From Neoechinorhynchus agilis (lineage: Eukaryota; Acanthocephala), in the NCBI GenBank assembly GCA_051530055.1, contig CM121342.1, positions 9,052,001-9,116,000 on the forward strand: a stretch of 64,000 bases of DNA. The letters are read 5' to 3'. Below the pieces are notes generated by a model, which was given only the letters and a program-made list of their open reading frames with translations, searched no databases and was not told where the DNA came from. Made by a program: the position numbers and the translations under genes. Positions 31,809-44,694 of the stretch are shown here, one piece after another; position 1 is the first letter of the stretch; each line of letters begins with the position of its first letter.

Positions 31809-34401
31809 ATGGAAAACGAAAACCTTACTTCGATTTACACCAATGGTGTACACTCAATGCAATACTTTGTTGATGCGGTCCATGGTTTGGGAAGCAACAA
31901 CTGTGGAGTATTCGATGGAAAGTTGTTAAAATGCGATGGAAACGGTGATGTGTTCTGTGGAGCCACCGGAGCAATACTCGAAAAATATTTATGTGATCTT
32001 CGTGGATTTAAGGTTTCAAAACGGGAAGCGTTAACAATTCTTACAAGGTTTGAGTTAATTTTTTAAATGAAATACTTTAATCCTTGCAGTGTAGGATGAT
32101 TGAATTTCTACGTGAAAAACACGGGGAGTCTCTTCAATTATCAATTACAGAATCCCTGGAAGGTTGGAGCTAGCTTATTTGCCCTTGTGCTTAGTCAGTC
32201 GATCATAAAGATGCGATTGAAATTGTATCTGGCTCCATTGAATGCTTAGTAAGAAAAAGAAATGATGAGATTTGTCGAGATGGATATATACCCTTGGTTT
32301 TGGAATATGACTTATCTTTGTGTGGCATATGTACCGTTGTCGCTATTTGTCTAACCATGCTCGCTGCACCTTTCATCGTTTGCAAACCGATTTTACGTTT
32401 AAAGGGCATTATTCCAAGAACTACATTTCCCTCTTTATTCTCAAAATTTTCAGAGTTATATTCATTGACTAAGAATTAGTGACCGGACAAAGTCTGTCGG
32501 CCAAGCTGTGACTTTCAGAAAGTATTTAATGGTATTAAAATTTCCTTACAAAGTCGCGGCAGTTAGAGTTGTTATTTAAGTAAGAATAAAAATACTCGGT
32601 TGACAAAACTGTGAATTTTTTATTGAAAATCTACCAATTTTTTAGTGCACAAATTTCATAATAAAATCATCGATAATCGTTTCGCCGGAATCGATATCCT
32701 ATAGCCCTTTATTTATATTGTGCAGCTTTAGAGGCCGAATCGTTTATTGTAGCAAGTTTAAATATTAATATCGTATTAATTCGGATTTAATTTTACCACG
32801 AAGCGTGTTTAATAAAGCATGTTACGAACTTTATTAGCTAATGTCCTTTAAAAGACAAAAAGTAATACTGATGGTGCTTTAATTTTTCTTCTTATGAAAC
32901 ACTTATCCTTGCCATTACTTATCACTGGTACGTCTATAAATTCTTTTGATTAAAGAACCACATTTATATTCCATTTAGACGACATTTTCAAAGTACGTGA
33001 TAAACTCAAAGAAGGCGAAAATCTCGATATTGTATCTAATATGATCTCAGAATTGACCTCAACATATGGCGTCTCACAATCCAATAGCCTTCACGGAGTT
33101 CTGTTTGAAGGATGTGATATTGAAAGTGCATCGGCGCTTATTTCCCATAAAATACTGAATCAATATCGCCTGAAAAATGATCACCATTTTGTAATTCATT
33201 CTCCAATATACGATACATTCGTTCGGTTGCTTGCGAAGAAGCTTTGCAACGTCGATAATGGCTTATGTATTGTTGATGACTGTCAGGGAAGTATTTTCAA
33301 GTCACAAGGAGAGAAAAAGTGTGGAACTATTCACGTTTATAGAGGAGATTCCATTTATGATACCATTCGACTTACTGGAGAACGGTTTGCTGACTTTCCG
33401 TTCTTAACCGTTTGGTCCAATGATATAAATTTGGGTACGTCTTCTCTCTTTTTCATTGGATCTCTTTGAACATTTAGGGTTTTAGTCATGGAAATGGTCC
33501 AAAAGTCACGCGCTTTCATGATTACAATCAACTCATTTTGTAGAGGAAGAGCACTTTGTTCATGGATAATAAACGGAGTCGTCTTTCATCTCGAACCTTT
33601 CGTTGAACTTTTAAATCTGTTGAACACAAAGAACGCGTTTATACACCAACAACCGCAACCTGACGATCTGGCCTTCAGAATTCACAAAGCATGGTAAGCG
33701 ATATTGCTCGTCGCATTTTTAAAGATGAAAATTAATAATATTTTTGGGGAAATTTGTTGATATTTTTTGCAAAATCATCGATATGGCTTAATTGTACGAC
33801 ATGGATGTGGAAATGCCTACTTTGTGCTTAAGAGTAATGGATTTTTAGACGAATGAATGCCCAAGTTTCGGTTTTGTTCTCTTTTTTGAACCTATTCTCA
33901 TTAACTTAAAAGCATTTGCATAAACTTGTTTTAAGGATTGATAAACCTCTGGATCAGATGCACGAGACTTTAGATGAGTTATTGTCACTGTTGGATAAGC
34001 CAGATAAATTTGAGTTTGTTCCTTCAAACAGATCCACGTTTGATATGAAACAGGATAAAACACTGGCGATTCTAAAACAACGATATTCCGCGAAGCACGC
34101 TCATTTCGCACTTACGGCCCCTTTAAAGCCTTGCTATTTGAAGGCTATTTGTACATTTCTTTTTGATGGAACCTTAGTAACGATATCGACTGACGATAAG
34201 AATTGTGAAGAGGCTTTGAAGAAATACCGATTACCAATTTCACAACTAGCAATAAGCAATCTGAGTGCCGGATTATATGTAGATGGATTTTATTATAAAG
34301 ACGAAATGTTGAATACGAGCGATGGTCTCGAGATTATAATGAATTTGGGTAAGCAGGAAAAGATCGTAGTGCTGACCAGTAAATATTCCCATGGCGGATA
34401 G
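31809..34401 (+). CDS. Divergent aldehyde-dehydrogenase-fold protein, probably without catalysis
   Basis: The ATG at 31809 lies just after TTTCAG. Exons that join in frame are 31809-32047, 32095-32162 and 32199 onward, then 32979-33434 and 33486-33693. A last open segment is about 33912-34401. ALDH-like landmarks in order: SKREALTILTRMIEFLREK, where the family has its rERa.iL..lAd.L helix; LAAPFIVCKPI near the LAAGNTVVxKPxE site; GVLFEGCDIESA near VxFEDADLxxA; and VIHSPIYDTFVRLLAKKL matching VHESIYDEFVxxLxxxxKKL. The stretch that normally holds NxGQxC reads NQYRLKNDHH, so the nucleophilic Cys is absent. ALDH16A1 is a known precedent for a Cys-less member. The introns near 32400-32978 and 33694-33911 are unresolved, so a decaying gene is also possible. 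Confidence 0.5.
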
Positions 34402-35148
34402 TGTTATTTTTTTATTTAAACCTTAAACCGTAACACTTCTATGAAAAGACTTCCTTTGATCATTCAAATATGATTGTTGCTTCACAAAAAGATCTTTACA
34501 TAATGGATGTGGTGTGATTAGTCACAACTTTCCATTTCTTCGTAAACATAACACATCACAAGAAAACTCATGCACACTCACGACTCGTTGCTTTTGCCTG
34601 GGTCCCATTTATGTCTCTAATGATCTTCTCGGAGGGATAAATTCTAAGTTAGTTTTGGATTAAGTTCAAGATTGAATGGAGTGCTTTATTAATGGTTCAG
34701 AATAAATGTTTAGATTTCGTTTCTGAATAATTACTTCTGTTAATTATCAAGAGAAAATCCTTCGGAATGATTAACTTGAAGACTTGGATAAAAAGTATCA
34801 GCCATCTAAAAAGGTTTTGATCGTTCAACATTGAGTTACTCGGGTACCAAATACTTGAATGAAATATTTGCCATCCCGGATTATGATCGCCATATCGCTA
34901 ATTCTATGATTTTGTTTTAAGATGAAGCGTCATTGCAGGTATCGATATTTTCTTATTCGAATAAAGGATGTGAAATTACTAATAAACGAGCCACATTCGT
35001 CAAAAAATGCCGTTTACGCGTTAGACACCAACAATTGGATTATAGCATTCCCGTCTAGACTAATACTTAAGTTTCTTAGAATTATTGAGACTCTGTATAC
35101 AGTCGCCTTTAAAAGCGTTGCAATAGTTATTTGTTTTTCACTTATTAG
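34402..35148. other. Intergenic, upstream of transketolase
   Basis: No gene is recognised. The run TTTTTCACTTATTAG ends exactly at the transketolase ATG, so part of this may be a 5'UTR intron or the region before a trans-splice site. Confidence 0.4.
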
Positions 35149-37503
35149 ATGTCATCCATCTCAAACGAAGCTCTTCAACGTATTGCTCATCGTCTTCGTA
35201 TCGAGAGTATCAGTGCCACCACAACTGCAAAATCCGGTCATCCAACGTCATGCGCATCCATTGCCGAGGCTATGGCTATTCTTTTCTTCGACTCTATGAA
35301 ATAAGCCATTCAATCTCGATGTAAATTGTCTAAAAGTCGAGATCGACTGGTAAATTCAACAAAGCATCCAAAATCCCAACATGCGGATCGTTTGGTGCTC
35401 AGTAAAGGTCACGCTGCTCCAGTGCTTTACGCTGCGTACGCATTGGCTGGTCAGTTTGAAGTGTCGAAATTGTCGACTCTTCGTAAGATAGATTCCGTTC
35501 TTGAAGGGCATCCAACCCCTCGTTTGGATTTTGTCGATGTAGCCACCGGTTCACTTGGACAAGGATTAGGGTGTGCGGCTGGAATGGCCTGGGCCGGCAA
35601 ATATCTTGACAAACTTCCATATAAAGTGTTTTGCATTCTGGGCGATGGTGAATGCGCTGAAGGCAGTGTCTGGGAGGCAATGGCATTCGCGGCACATTAT
35701 TCCCTAGATAATCTTGTGTGCATTATTGATTGCAATGAACTTGGTCAAAGTGAAGCTGTAATGACCGATGCTGAGGAATATGGACGCCGAGCTGGGTCTT
35801 ATGGATGGCATACACGAATTATCCAAAATGGTAATGAGATTCGAGAGTTAAGAGAGGCTTTAAGAGCGTCAGTGACTTCTACAGTTAAAAAACCATTTTG
35901 TATTGTAATGCGGACTAAAAAAGGAGCTCACATGTATGGAATCAGTGGAAATGATGGGTGGCACGGTCGACCGTTGAAAGAAGATGAAGCTAAAAAGGTC
36001 ATTGAAAAACTGAAATATTTAGCTTATGAAGGTGATATTGTTACTGAAAGGAAAGACGTTGACTTCCCAGCAGATGACAATCAACCGTTGTGTCCGGATC
36101 TTGGTAATGACGCCCTAAAGCGAGAATCTTTAACAAGTAGCATTTGTAGCTTTATAGGTTGTTGTTTTGCTACTTTAATTTGTTTGTAAAATGAAGCACT
36201 CGATTTTTGGCTGAACTCGAGATGTTTAATGTTTTGCCTTCCAAATGAGCTTTCTCGCGTTTTTCGTGTGCTAAAATTCGGAATGGTCCATTTGTTGTTT
36301 TTGCGATCTTTAAATTAAAATTTTTAAAAGCAAAATTCTTGATACGTCTAAAAAATTCCACGATTTGCTTAAGATTATCTCACCCATGAAATTATGAATC
36401 TTTTCCGCAATCTTCTACTATTAGATCCTGATAAATCTCGGTTTATGATTCGCTGAAATATAACATTTTACCGACAAATAACAATGCGGAAAGGTTTGCA
36501 TTCTCAAGTATTTACTTTAGAGGAATATAGCATCGTTAAGAAATTATAGATTTTCGCTATATTCTACAAACCTGAAGAAAAATTGGCAACTCGAAAGGTA
36601 TACGGTGATGCAGTAGCACGAATCGGCTCAAAGGCGAGCAGGATAATTTGTCTTGACGGCGATACCAAGAACTCCACTTTTGCGTTGACCTTTAAAACCG
36701 CATTTCCTTCACGATTCATAGAATGTTTCATAGCTGAACAGAACATGATCAGTGTGGCTACAGGTCTTCAATGTCGAAATCAAGCACTTCCGTTTGTCTC
36801 AGGATTCGCATGTTTCCTCACTCGAGCATTCGATCAACTACGAATGGCTGCAATCAGTAATGCTAGGATGGTCTGCGTTGGAAGTCACGCTGGATGTTCA
36901 ATCGGTGAAGACGGTGGATCACAAATGGGTCTTGAGGATATTGCAATGTTTAGATCTCTTCCCAATAGTGTCGTCCTTTATCCTTCCGATGCTGTTAGTT
37001 GTGAACGAGCCGTTGAGTTAGCCGCAGGTTTAAAGCATGGAATTTGTTACATCAGAACTGGTAGACCGGCGGTCCCTATCGTCTACGCTCCCCACGAATC
37101 CTTCAAAGTTGGCCAATCACATGTCGTCCTAGAACACGGAGATCAAGATAAAGTGACTCTTGTCGGTGGAGGTGTTACTCTTTTTGAATGCTTAAAGGCA
37201 GCAGATCAATTAAAAAATGATGGAATTCACGTTCGCGTGATAGACGTCTTTTCAGTAAAACCATTGGACGCGCAGACCATTTCTAAGAATACTCAGGAAA
37301 CCGGTGGGAAGCTGTTGGTTGTAGAAGACCATTATCCTGAAGGTGGAATCGGTGAAGCAGTTGCTGCCGCAGTTGCAGGTCATTTCCAGTTTAGACATTT
37401 ATGTGTACGAGAACTTCCACATTCAGGTGCTCCAGAGGAAATTTTAGCTGCAATGAAGATCGATGCTAATGCAATAATTGAAGCCGTGAATCAAATGGTC
37501 TAA
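35149..37503 (+). CDS. TKT: Transketolase, with a one-base frame break in exon 1
   Basis: Exon 1 starts at 35149 directly after an AG ([17 protein letters not shown], then [16 protein letters not shown]). After FFDSM the frame breaks: dropping one A in ATGAAATAAG at 35296-35305 restores NKPFNLD, a 44-nt intron (35321-35364) and [19 protein letters not shown]. Exon 2 carries the thiamine diphosphate motif [14 protein letters not shown] with its closing Asn. It ends near 36103, where GTAATG is a possible donor. The last exon (36550-37503) has [45 protein letters not shown] and [14 protein letters not shown]. The cytosolic enzyme moves two-carbon ketol units in the pentose phosphate pathway. The junction between exons 2 and 3 does not agree in phase and may hide a small exon. 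Confidence 0.92.
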
Positions 37504-38056
37504 GTAATCCTTACGGTAGAGCTTCAGTGAAATAAAACTTTTTGAGAGCAATTTGATTTTTGGAAAATTGAAATCGGAAAGCAGCGTAAACGTGGTTGTG
37601 CTGATTGAAAAGACCCGGAATCGCGATTATTTCAATCGTTTAATATATACAAAATGTGGCTTAAAGTAAATTTAAGCGTTTTTAGCTCGTGACTCTCTAA
37701 AATTACATCATTAATACTTAATGGCCACTTTCGCACTTTGAACTTATTATCCTTAGCTCGATTTTGATCGCGGAAAACCAGCTTCTGGAATCATTTCTTT
37801 ATTTCCGATATTTGTAGGAACACCGAAAATGATGAACATTTTGGAATTATTTAAAAAGATCGATAATGAAATATCGATACTTTTTATTTTTAAAAGAAGC
37901 AAACGAACACAACATTACCATTAAATTAATGCTGGCAGTATCGTAGAAGCGTAGTCTATTAGTTTTATAGACTCCATTAAAATTTACAACAAAATTTGTC
38001 AAATCATCGATATTTTTTAATTTCACAAGATTTAATTAGTAACCATAAACATTCAC
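37504..38056. other. Spacer after transketolase
   Basis: The 3' flank of transketolase contains AATAAAA at about 37531, a likely polyadenylation signal. No other gene is seen. Confidence 0.45.
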
Positions 38057-41000
38057 ACCACCGCACTGGATCACTCAGCTGCCGTCCTGGTGTAACGGTC
38101 GAAAGAACGGATGTCGCGTTCCTTCGTTGCGCAGCCAGACTTTTGTTTTGTAGGAGGAATGCTCCTGATCTCGGATCGCCAGTGATTCGTCTCAATCTCT
38201 TAGACAATTGCTTGACCAGGTCCTGCGCCGCGATACCAAACGAGCGGAGCGTCTCGATGCCAAAACGAAAAAATAATGATTTCGATTCAGGCACCTGTAT
38301 TTCGTATTTTTGCGGTCCTCGGCGGCGGTTGCTCCTCCCTTTAAAAAGCGGCGAAATTTATGCTGCTGGCTGCGAATGGCGCCCCAGAGAAGACAAATGC
38401 CTTCTTGTCACGGGATGCTGTGACACCGTCTCTGGCCATCGAGTCGGCGGACGCACTCAAAGTGTTCAGGGCAGGACTAAGAATTGCATTCACTTCGACG
38501 TATCGTGAGTATTGACGAGACCATGGCATCCCGATGGATCCACGGTCGCTCTGCAACGGCAGCGATGGAATGTGTACATCGGTACCTTAAGTCCTAGGGA
38601 CACTGCAATCCTTACTGTCTCGTTGGAGGGTACCCGCAGTGGCAATTGGTATTTGAGCCAAGAACCCGATTCTCTTGTAGAGACTGTCGCCAATCGAGTT
38701 CGGTTCACCTGGCGTCTCGTCTAATTTTGCCAGCCTATCCTTATGTCTTAAAACATCGGGGTGACTCGGTGCCAGTCCCAAGCCCGGAAAAATTTGGAGG
38801 GTTGGCGTCAGGAAGGGCATCCGGCCGTAAAACCTTGAGCCAAAAACACATCAGCAATGTCAAGTCTAATACCTCAGATCGATCGGGCTAGGGCGTTCCC
38901 TTCATGCGACGCGCATACCCGGCGTCTGGGGTTTGTGAAAAATTATTCAGGGTTACCGGATCAACGACGGGTCCGGCTAAAGAAGCGAGTCGTTTTCAAA
39001 ATACGAATCGGCACCCTGAGGCCGCACGAGAATGCGCCAAAGCCAAGAAGGAAGCTGATAACGACCTGTTTGAGCAATTACAGCGAGGGAGTTGTAGAGA
39101 TATGGTCTTCAGGTTGGCCAAAGTCAGGGATAAAAAATCGCGGGATAGCGTGCACCTCAAAATGATCAGTGATAGCCATGGCAAGACGCTGGACCAATGC
39201 AAGGACATTTTGGATAGGTGGAAGGAATATTTCAGCACTCTGCTGAACACTGAGAATGACAGACTGCTTCTAGAGGACGTACACCCGAATGTCAATATGA
39301 CGAGGCCGTACTCGTACGATGAGGTGGCTGCACAGCTCGGGAAAATGAAGACTGGTAGGAGCGCCGGTCCAGAGAACATGCCGATCGAACTGTGGCAGTC
39401 AATGGGAGTCTTGGGAATAAAGTTGCTCATGGGGCTCTTTCAGAAGATAGATGTTGAGGAAAAGATCCCGTCGGAATGGCAGGGAAGCATATTGATACTG
39501 ATCTTTAAAGGCAAAGGAGATGTTCTGCAGTGTAGAAGCTACCGCGGCATCAAACTCATGTCTCACACAATGAAACTGTGGTAACGAATGATCGATTACA
39601 GGATTAGCGAGGAGATCCGAATCAGCAAGGACCAACGAGCTGTATGAGAGGTTCAGTGCCCGTTGCACAGTGTGTTCGTCGGCGTACGACACGGTCCCTC
39701 GGGATCTAGCGATCCAGTGTGGGCATGGCTCAGTAAAAGGAATTGTCCCGAACACTATGTCGCGGCGATCCAAGCGATGTATCGAGAGTGCTACACCTGC
39801 GTGCGATGCCACAGCGGAACGACCGACTATTTCCGAGTCTCCGTGGGTCTACAACAGGATTCAGCCCTGAGCCCATTCTTGTTCGCGATCGTGATAAACG
39901 TCATAGGAAATGCGGAAAGAGAAATGAACGCACCATGAACGATACTATTCGCGGACGATTTAGTTCTCACAGCTAAGGACGTGGACACGCTCAGAAATTT
40001 GCTGGAGAGTTGGCGACAGCGATTAGAGAGCAACGGATTGAGAGTGAGCAGGTGAAAAAATGATCAACCAACTGATTTGGGTACGAGATGCAACGGAGAC
40101 GACCACTGGCTATTTGAGCGTCTAATGATTCCAAGATCCTCCATATTTTTGAATTCGGATTTAGTAATAGCGAGTTTATCGAGCGGGAGGTGTCGCGGTC
40201 TAGCATGGAGTGGTTGTCCGTGTGTCTCGATAATGTGCTCCACTGCATGTTTGGTCAAAACGTCCGAAAAGGTAGGTCTCGTTATATCGGGGAAATCTGC
40301 GAGAATTTTACTAAATTCGTCGTTCTTCGATCTGCGAAAATCGACGCTGAGGGCTTCGATCGATACAGGAACGGAGGCTAATGGTATCGTTGCGAAAGTT
40401 TCTGCACTAACCAACTGCTTATTCCTTACGTCGACCAGTAAAACTGAGTGTCGGAGGAAATCAGCGCCTAGGATAGGGTGGTAAACCGCGGCAATAGTGA
40501 GCATCCATTCCGTGTGAGTTTTAGCGAAATTCAACTGCAGTAGCTTATTGCCGAATGTTGGGATTATTGAACCGTTTGCAGCTGTAAGTGCTCTGCCAGG
40601 GTGTTTGGTCGGTTTATCGAGTGTTGTGGCTGGAAGGACGCTGATTTCGGCACCAGTATCCACTAGGAACCGTCGTAAAGTTTGGCGTTCGTTTAGGAAA
40701 AAGAGGCTATTGACAGAGGGACCGATCATCATTGCCTCTACTAATGATCGGTCAATTCGTTACTTCGATATGCAAGGAATTCAGATCGAAAAGATCTTCA
40801 AATATTTGGGCAGCACGTTGAGCATGCAATGTGAGCTCACACCAGAGATCGGACAAAGAGTTCAATGCGTGTGGAACAACTGGAGGAAGACAACAGGCAT
40901 CCTTTGCGATAAGCTTCTCCCGAACAAGCTCAAAGGGCGGGTGTACAAGGCAGTAGTGCGACCCGCAATGCTTTACGGAGCAGAAACGTGGGCTACGAAG

Positions 41001-41420
41001 GAGGAAGACGTTCAACGATTAGCCGTCAACGAAATGGGGATGCAGAGATGGTCCCCACGATTGAAACGCGAGGATCGAGTGAACAATGAGGAGGTGCGAA
41101 AGCTGCTTTGCTGCCGAGCCGATCGAGGAGGCAATCGCTAGGAGGCGGATGCGATAGTATCTGCATGTGACCGCCTGGGTAAAGAGCGCATGGATAATCG
41201 AGCTCGAGGGGAAAAGGAGAAAAGGGAGGCCCAAAAAGAGGTGGAAGGGCAGTGTGAGCGGAGATTTCAAGACGCTCGGAAAGGAGAAGAACAAAGACGA
41301 AAGCCGACAATGCTGAAAAGAACGACCTCTCAAGTGAGAGTAAAGTTCAAAGAAATGTTGTTGTTATCATTATGTCTAAAAAGGGTGCTATGTACAGCTT
41401 ATACGACAATTTTGGAATAA
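38057..41420 (+). mobile_element. RTE-type LINE, degraded, with a nested LTR fossil
   Basis: The left part (38057-38870) is GC-richer and holds the 5' region, including GGCGTCAGGAAGGGCATCCG, a sequence common in RTE elements. Reverse transcriptase starts near 38904: KMKTGRSAGPENMPIELW, YRGIKLMSHTMKLW, VRCHSGTTDYFRVSVGLQ and the catalytic FADD at 39948-39959. It resumes after an insertion with IEKIFKYLGSTLSMQCELTP and MLYGAETWATKEEDVQRL. It ends with a GRPKKRWKG tail near 41250. Most of the endonuclease is absent. A stop follows MKLW at 39582, the frame changes near 39660 and again near 41100, so it is dead. A 60-bp piece of its left end recurs at 56658-56720. Confidence 0.88.
40055..40735 (-). 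mobile_element. Gypsy-family LTR retrotransposon fossil nested in the RTE LINE
   Basis: An incomplete pol piece on the minus strand: an aspartic protease region with the DTGAE and ADFL blocks, followed by the start of reverse transcriptase (PLHLVP block). No terminal repeats, integrase or gag are seen beside it. It interrupts the LINE, so it is younger than that copy. It is a broken, partial fossil. Confidence 0.85.
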
Positions 41421-42241
41421 AGAGGGTGTTCTTGATCAAGAACAGAGCCTCGTGTGAAGACAATTCATCAACTCGTTCGCACAGCACCGAAAGTTGCGGT
41501 TGAAGACTGGCCTTAGAAGACTCAAGCTGTCTAGAGTGATCAATTCTATCCCGGAGGCCAGGTTCTGAAAATATTTCACGATAGTTTGCATGGTCGTTCC
41601 ACGTTCATCACTAAAATCTCGCATTTCGCAGCATTCAATGCCAATTTCGCCCCTCAATTGCTTTCGGAATCAACTCTCCCCTTGCAAATTAATCGAATAG
41701 ACGTGTCGATGCATCTTCAAGGGACTGGGCAGCGACACCTACCGAAAAAGGAAGTCATATCTTTTAGGTGTTGGGGCCGGAGCCCGCCAAGCCCGTGAGC
41801 TTATCCGTTAGCAAAAGAGTAGATTGCCATCTTTACTTCTGATTTCGATGATAAAACATAAGGGACCGTATCGAAGGAGGAGGATTTAACGAAAAATTGC
41901 CGACCGCCGTCACTGGGTTGGAAAATTAAAATACCACAGAAATTTTTGTGTTTTTCATTATCCGCCTGTTAAAACCGCTAATGTGAACATCAAAAACATT
42001 ATGGATAATAACTCATGTTCCACCAGTTTCCATGAAGAAATGGAGCACACATGAGCTTTAGATTTTCCTGTAAAAATTCCAACAATTATGCATTCTAAAT
42101 ATCTCTACCCTTCTGTTGATCTTACACGATTGCGGACTTCGTTTCGATGGCAATGAGCATTCATATCACCTTAGCGAACTATCTTTGATGACAAAAGATC
42201 TAAATGAAATTTGAGTAGACATTAAAGACAATAAAATATTC
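41421..42241. other. Spacer, no gene seen
   Basis: GC-richer short frames right of the LINE end (41430-41800) are not recognisable. The rest is AT-rich and forms the 3' flank of the methyltransferase gene. Confidence 0.4.
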
Positions 42242-43583
42242 TTATTTATGATAAGAACAAAGGTTTACGCAGCAAACGGTATCCATCATGATGTTTACGC
42301 ATTCACGGACATCTTTGCAAGGTTGCCTTACAAACGACAGACAGAGTTCAACATTATTTGTGTGTGGGAACATATCAACTGCAAATGAGGATTCGAGCTG
42401 AAATGGTATTCCTGCATACTTTTTAGACTCTCTTTTACACAAGTTAAGAAAGTCTTGTTTCGCTTGATTGAAGTCGCAGGAGATATAGAGCAATTGGTGG
42501 ATACTTGGGCAACTACGGATCGCTCTAAGTGCGTTGGTGTGTAATCCAGCTCTCGGTGGATCAACAATGGCAATAATCCTTTGTTCCTCGACTGAATTTA
42601 ACAAGCATGGTAGAAAGTGTTCAGCTGTATCCATAGTGAACTTTACTCTATCTTCGCTAAGTCCATTGAGTTCGATGTTATGGTTAGCGATTTCTATGGA
42701 TTCCTTGGAGTTGTCCACTCCTATCGTTCGAGAGAATAGCTCGGATAGACTTATCGCCCATAGACCTGATCCACAACAAACGTCTACGTCAAATGATCCA
42801 CATATTCGCTTCCTGGTGGACCGCTTGGCTTAAAAGAGCACAATCTCTCGATGAACAGGTCGAAATGGACGACCTCATGTTGTCAAGCAGCAGTTTGGCT
42901 GCGTAGATGTTTGGTTGGAAAAAAGAATTGGGTGGCATTAGAAACGATTTTCCTCCGTCAAAATCAGTTTCAATCAAGTCTTCGTCACTTTTGTGTAATA
43001 CCCTCAATGATCGTCTTTCTGTGTTCTTGTCAAATGTTATATAAGCAGAGTGCAATTCACATTTCATTTTCAATTGACCAACGAGTTTCTCAGCAATCAA
43101 AATCACTTCGTCGTCGGACGAAGAGTGCTCAACGCTAAAAATCAAAGATAATTTCCCCGAAGTCGTCGATTTGACAATTACAGTTTTCCAAAATCCGACT
43201 CGACGAATTTTACAAAAAGGAGGGAAAATATCTACGTGCTTTGATAGTTCCGATTCAATGCATTCTGCCATTTGTTCTAATTGCTCAGTCATAAATGGGA
43301 TTTTGTTCGTTCTGTGAATTACAATTTTAGTGCTATTAAATTTTCCGATGTTGAATCCCACACGTACTTCTCCTTTATTTCCCCGTCCAATTGTAAACTC
43401 CAGTTTGCTTCGATATCCACGTAATTTCGGAGATGCGTATATTTTAAACTGAGACCCGAGATTTGTTTTACAATAACATTTGTCTTTTATAGAGTTAATA
43501 AAACACCAAACGTTGTCTTTTTTCTGTCTGAGTTGTTCGTTGTAGGCCAAGTTCCACAGAGGACATAGAGATTTCAAGAGCAA
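42242..43583 (-). CDS. TRMT2A: TRMT2A/TrmA-type tRNA (uracil-5)-methyltransferase
   Basis: Two exons: 43583-42874 and 42812-42242, joined across a 61-nt GT...CAG intron that keeps the frame and gives the join NMRKRICG. Exon 1 has CPLWNLAYNEQLRQK and YRSKLEFTIGRG, and ends in the substrate-site block FFQPNIYAAKLLLDNM. Exon 2 has the SAM motif DVDVCCGSG, VDPPRAGLH, the nucleophile block LLYISC, and a closing DMFPHTNNVELCLSF, which matches D.FP.T...E. The family makes m5U54 in the T loop of tRNA. The visible protein is about 426 residues and lacks the RRM-like N-terminus of the human protein, so an upstream exon is possible. The Met at 43583 is the first in frame. Confidence 0.9.
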
Positions 43584-44249
43584 GTTGTCTAAGTCCGCGA
43601 TTTATTATGGTTTCGAATCTTAAGCTAATTTTGCGAAAAAAAGAGATTGAGGACCTCAACTGGTTTTTGAGAAACTAAAAAAGCTTTGTTCTCATAAAGT
43701 TTGGACAGACATGATAAATTGGATGAATTAACCAATGAAAAGCGGAAATACGGATTTCTAACAACAAACAAATGCATTTCTGTGATTAATAAGATGCCGA
43801 GTCTTCAAAAAAGTTAACAGTTGAGGGGAAAAGTAACGACAAATTTTTGAACCAAATAAATCGTTGGAGCAATTGTTCCTCATTTAAACTTTCACTAGCA
43901 ATGGAAACTGTAGTCGATTTTCGAGGTGGAGCATCTTTCAAGAACAACACAGAATTGCCTGTATATTTATAATTTTGAAGAAGGGAGTAAGACTTATCAT
44001 AATCTTTATCTGATTTAAGATCTAATGTGATTATTCAATTTTTTTGAATCCATTTAAACTAAAGAATCACAGGGACGAAGATCATTCGATCCGCAACACA
44101 TTTGACTGCCCGGTGTTCGATTCCAAGACGCTGAAGAAGTTTCTTTATTTTCTTTGCATATAGACGTTTATTCCCAGCGGGAGATTTACGCTCGATCGAT
44201 ATTCGATTGGGCGTTTGTACATTAAACATTCGTCTAAAATAATTCTTAG
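43584..44249. other. Intergenic, no gene seen
   Basis: The likely promoter side of the methyltransferase gene. At 44125-44145 CCCGGTGTTCGATTCC resembles a tRNA T arm, but no other tRNA part fits around it. Confidence 0.35.
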
Positions 44250-44462
44250 AGAAATGCCCGAAATCTCAATCTTTAAGTGATAATTTTTAAATTTTAATCA
44301 ACAATCTTAGTCTGACCAATAATCGATACTGTCGAAATTTTAAGCAATGTGGAATATCTTCCAAAAAAGTGCAATGCCCGAAATCTCAATCTTTAAGTGA
44401 TAATCTTTAAATTTTAATCAACAATCATAGTCTGACCAATAATCGATACTTTCTTAAATTTA
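44250..44462. repeat. Two direct copies of about 90 bp, 118 bp apart
   Basis: AATGCCCGAAATCTCAATCT, then AACAATCWTAGTCTGACCAA and TAATCGATACT, occur at about 44254 and again at about 44372, nearly identical. Confidence 0.75.
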
Positions 44463-44694
44463 GGATCACAATTATCAAGCTACTTTTCTTAAATATGAAA
44501 ATAGGCCAGAAATCATCACAAAAATCAAACATCAACCTTTAAGAATCTAAATGCCGAAAATTGATATTTAAAATTAAACAATATATTAACAAACTCAAGC
44601 AGATTTGTTATATTTTGAAATTTCAGCACAGAAGAAATTGGGCGGAATGCAGATTGCACGTAGAATGACGATTCCGTTTAATTTTAAAAAGGAT

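Noticed and set aside
38004-38508. 170-codon frame as a host gene
   Set aside because: It lies in the 5' region of the RTE LINE, whose left 60 bp recur at 56658.
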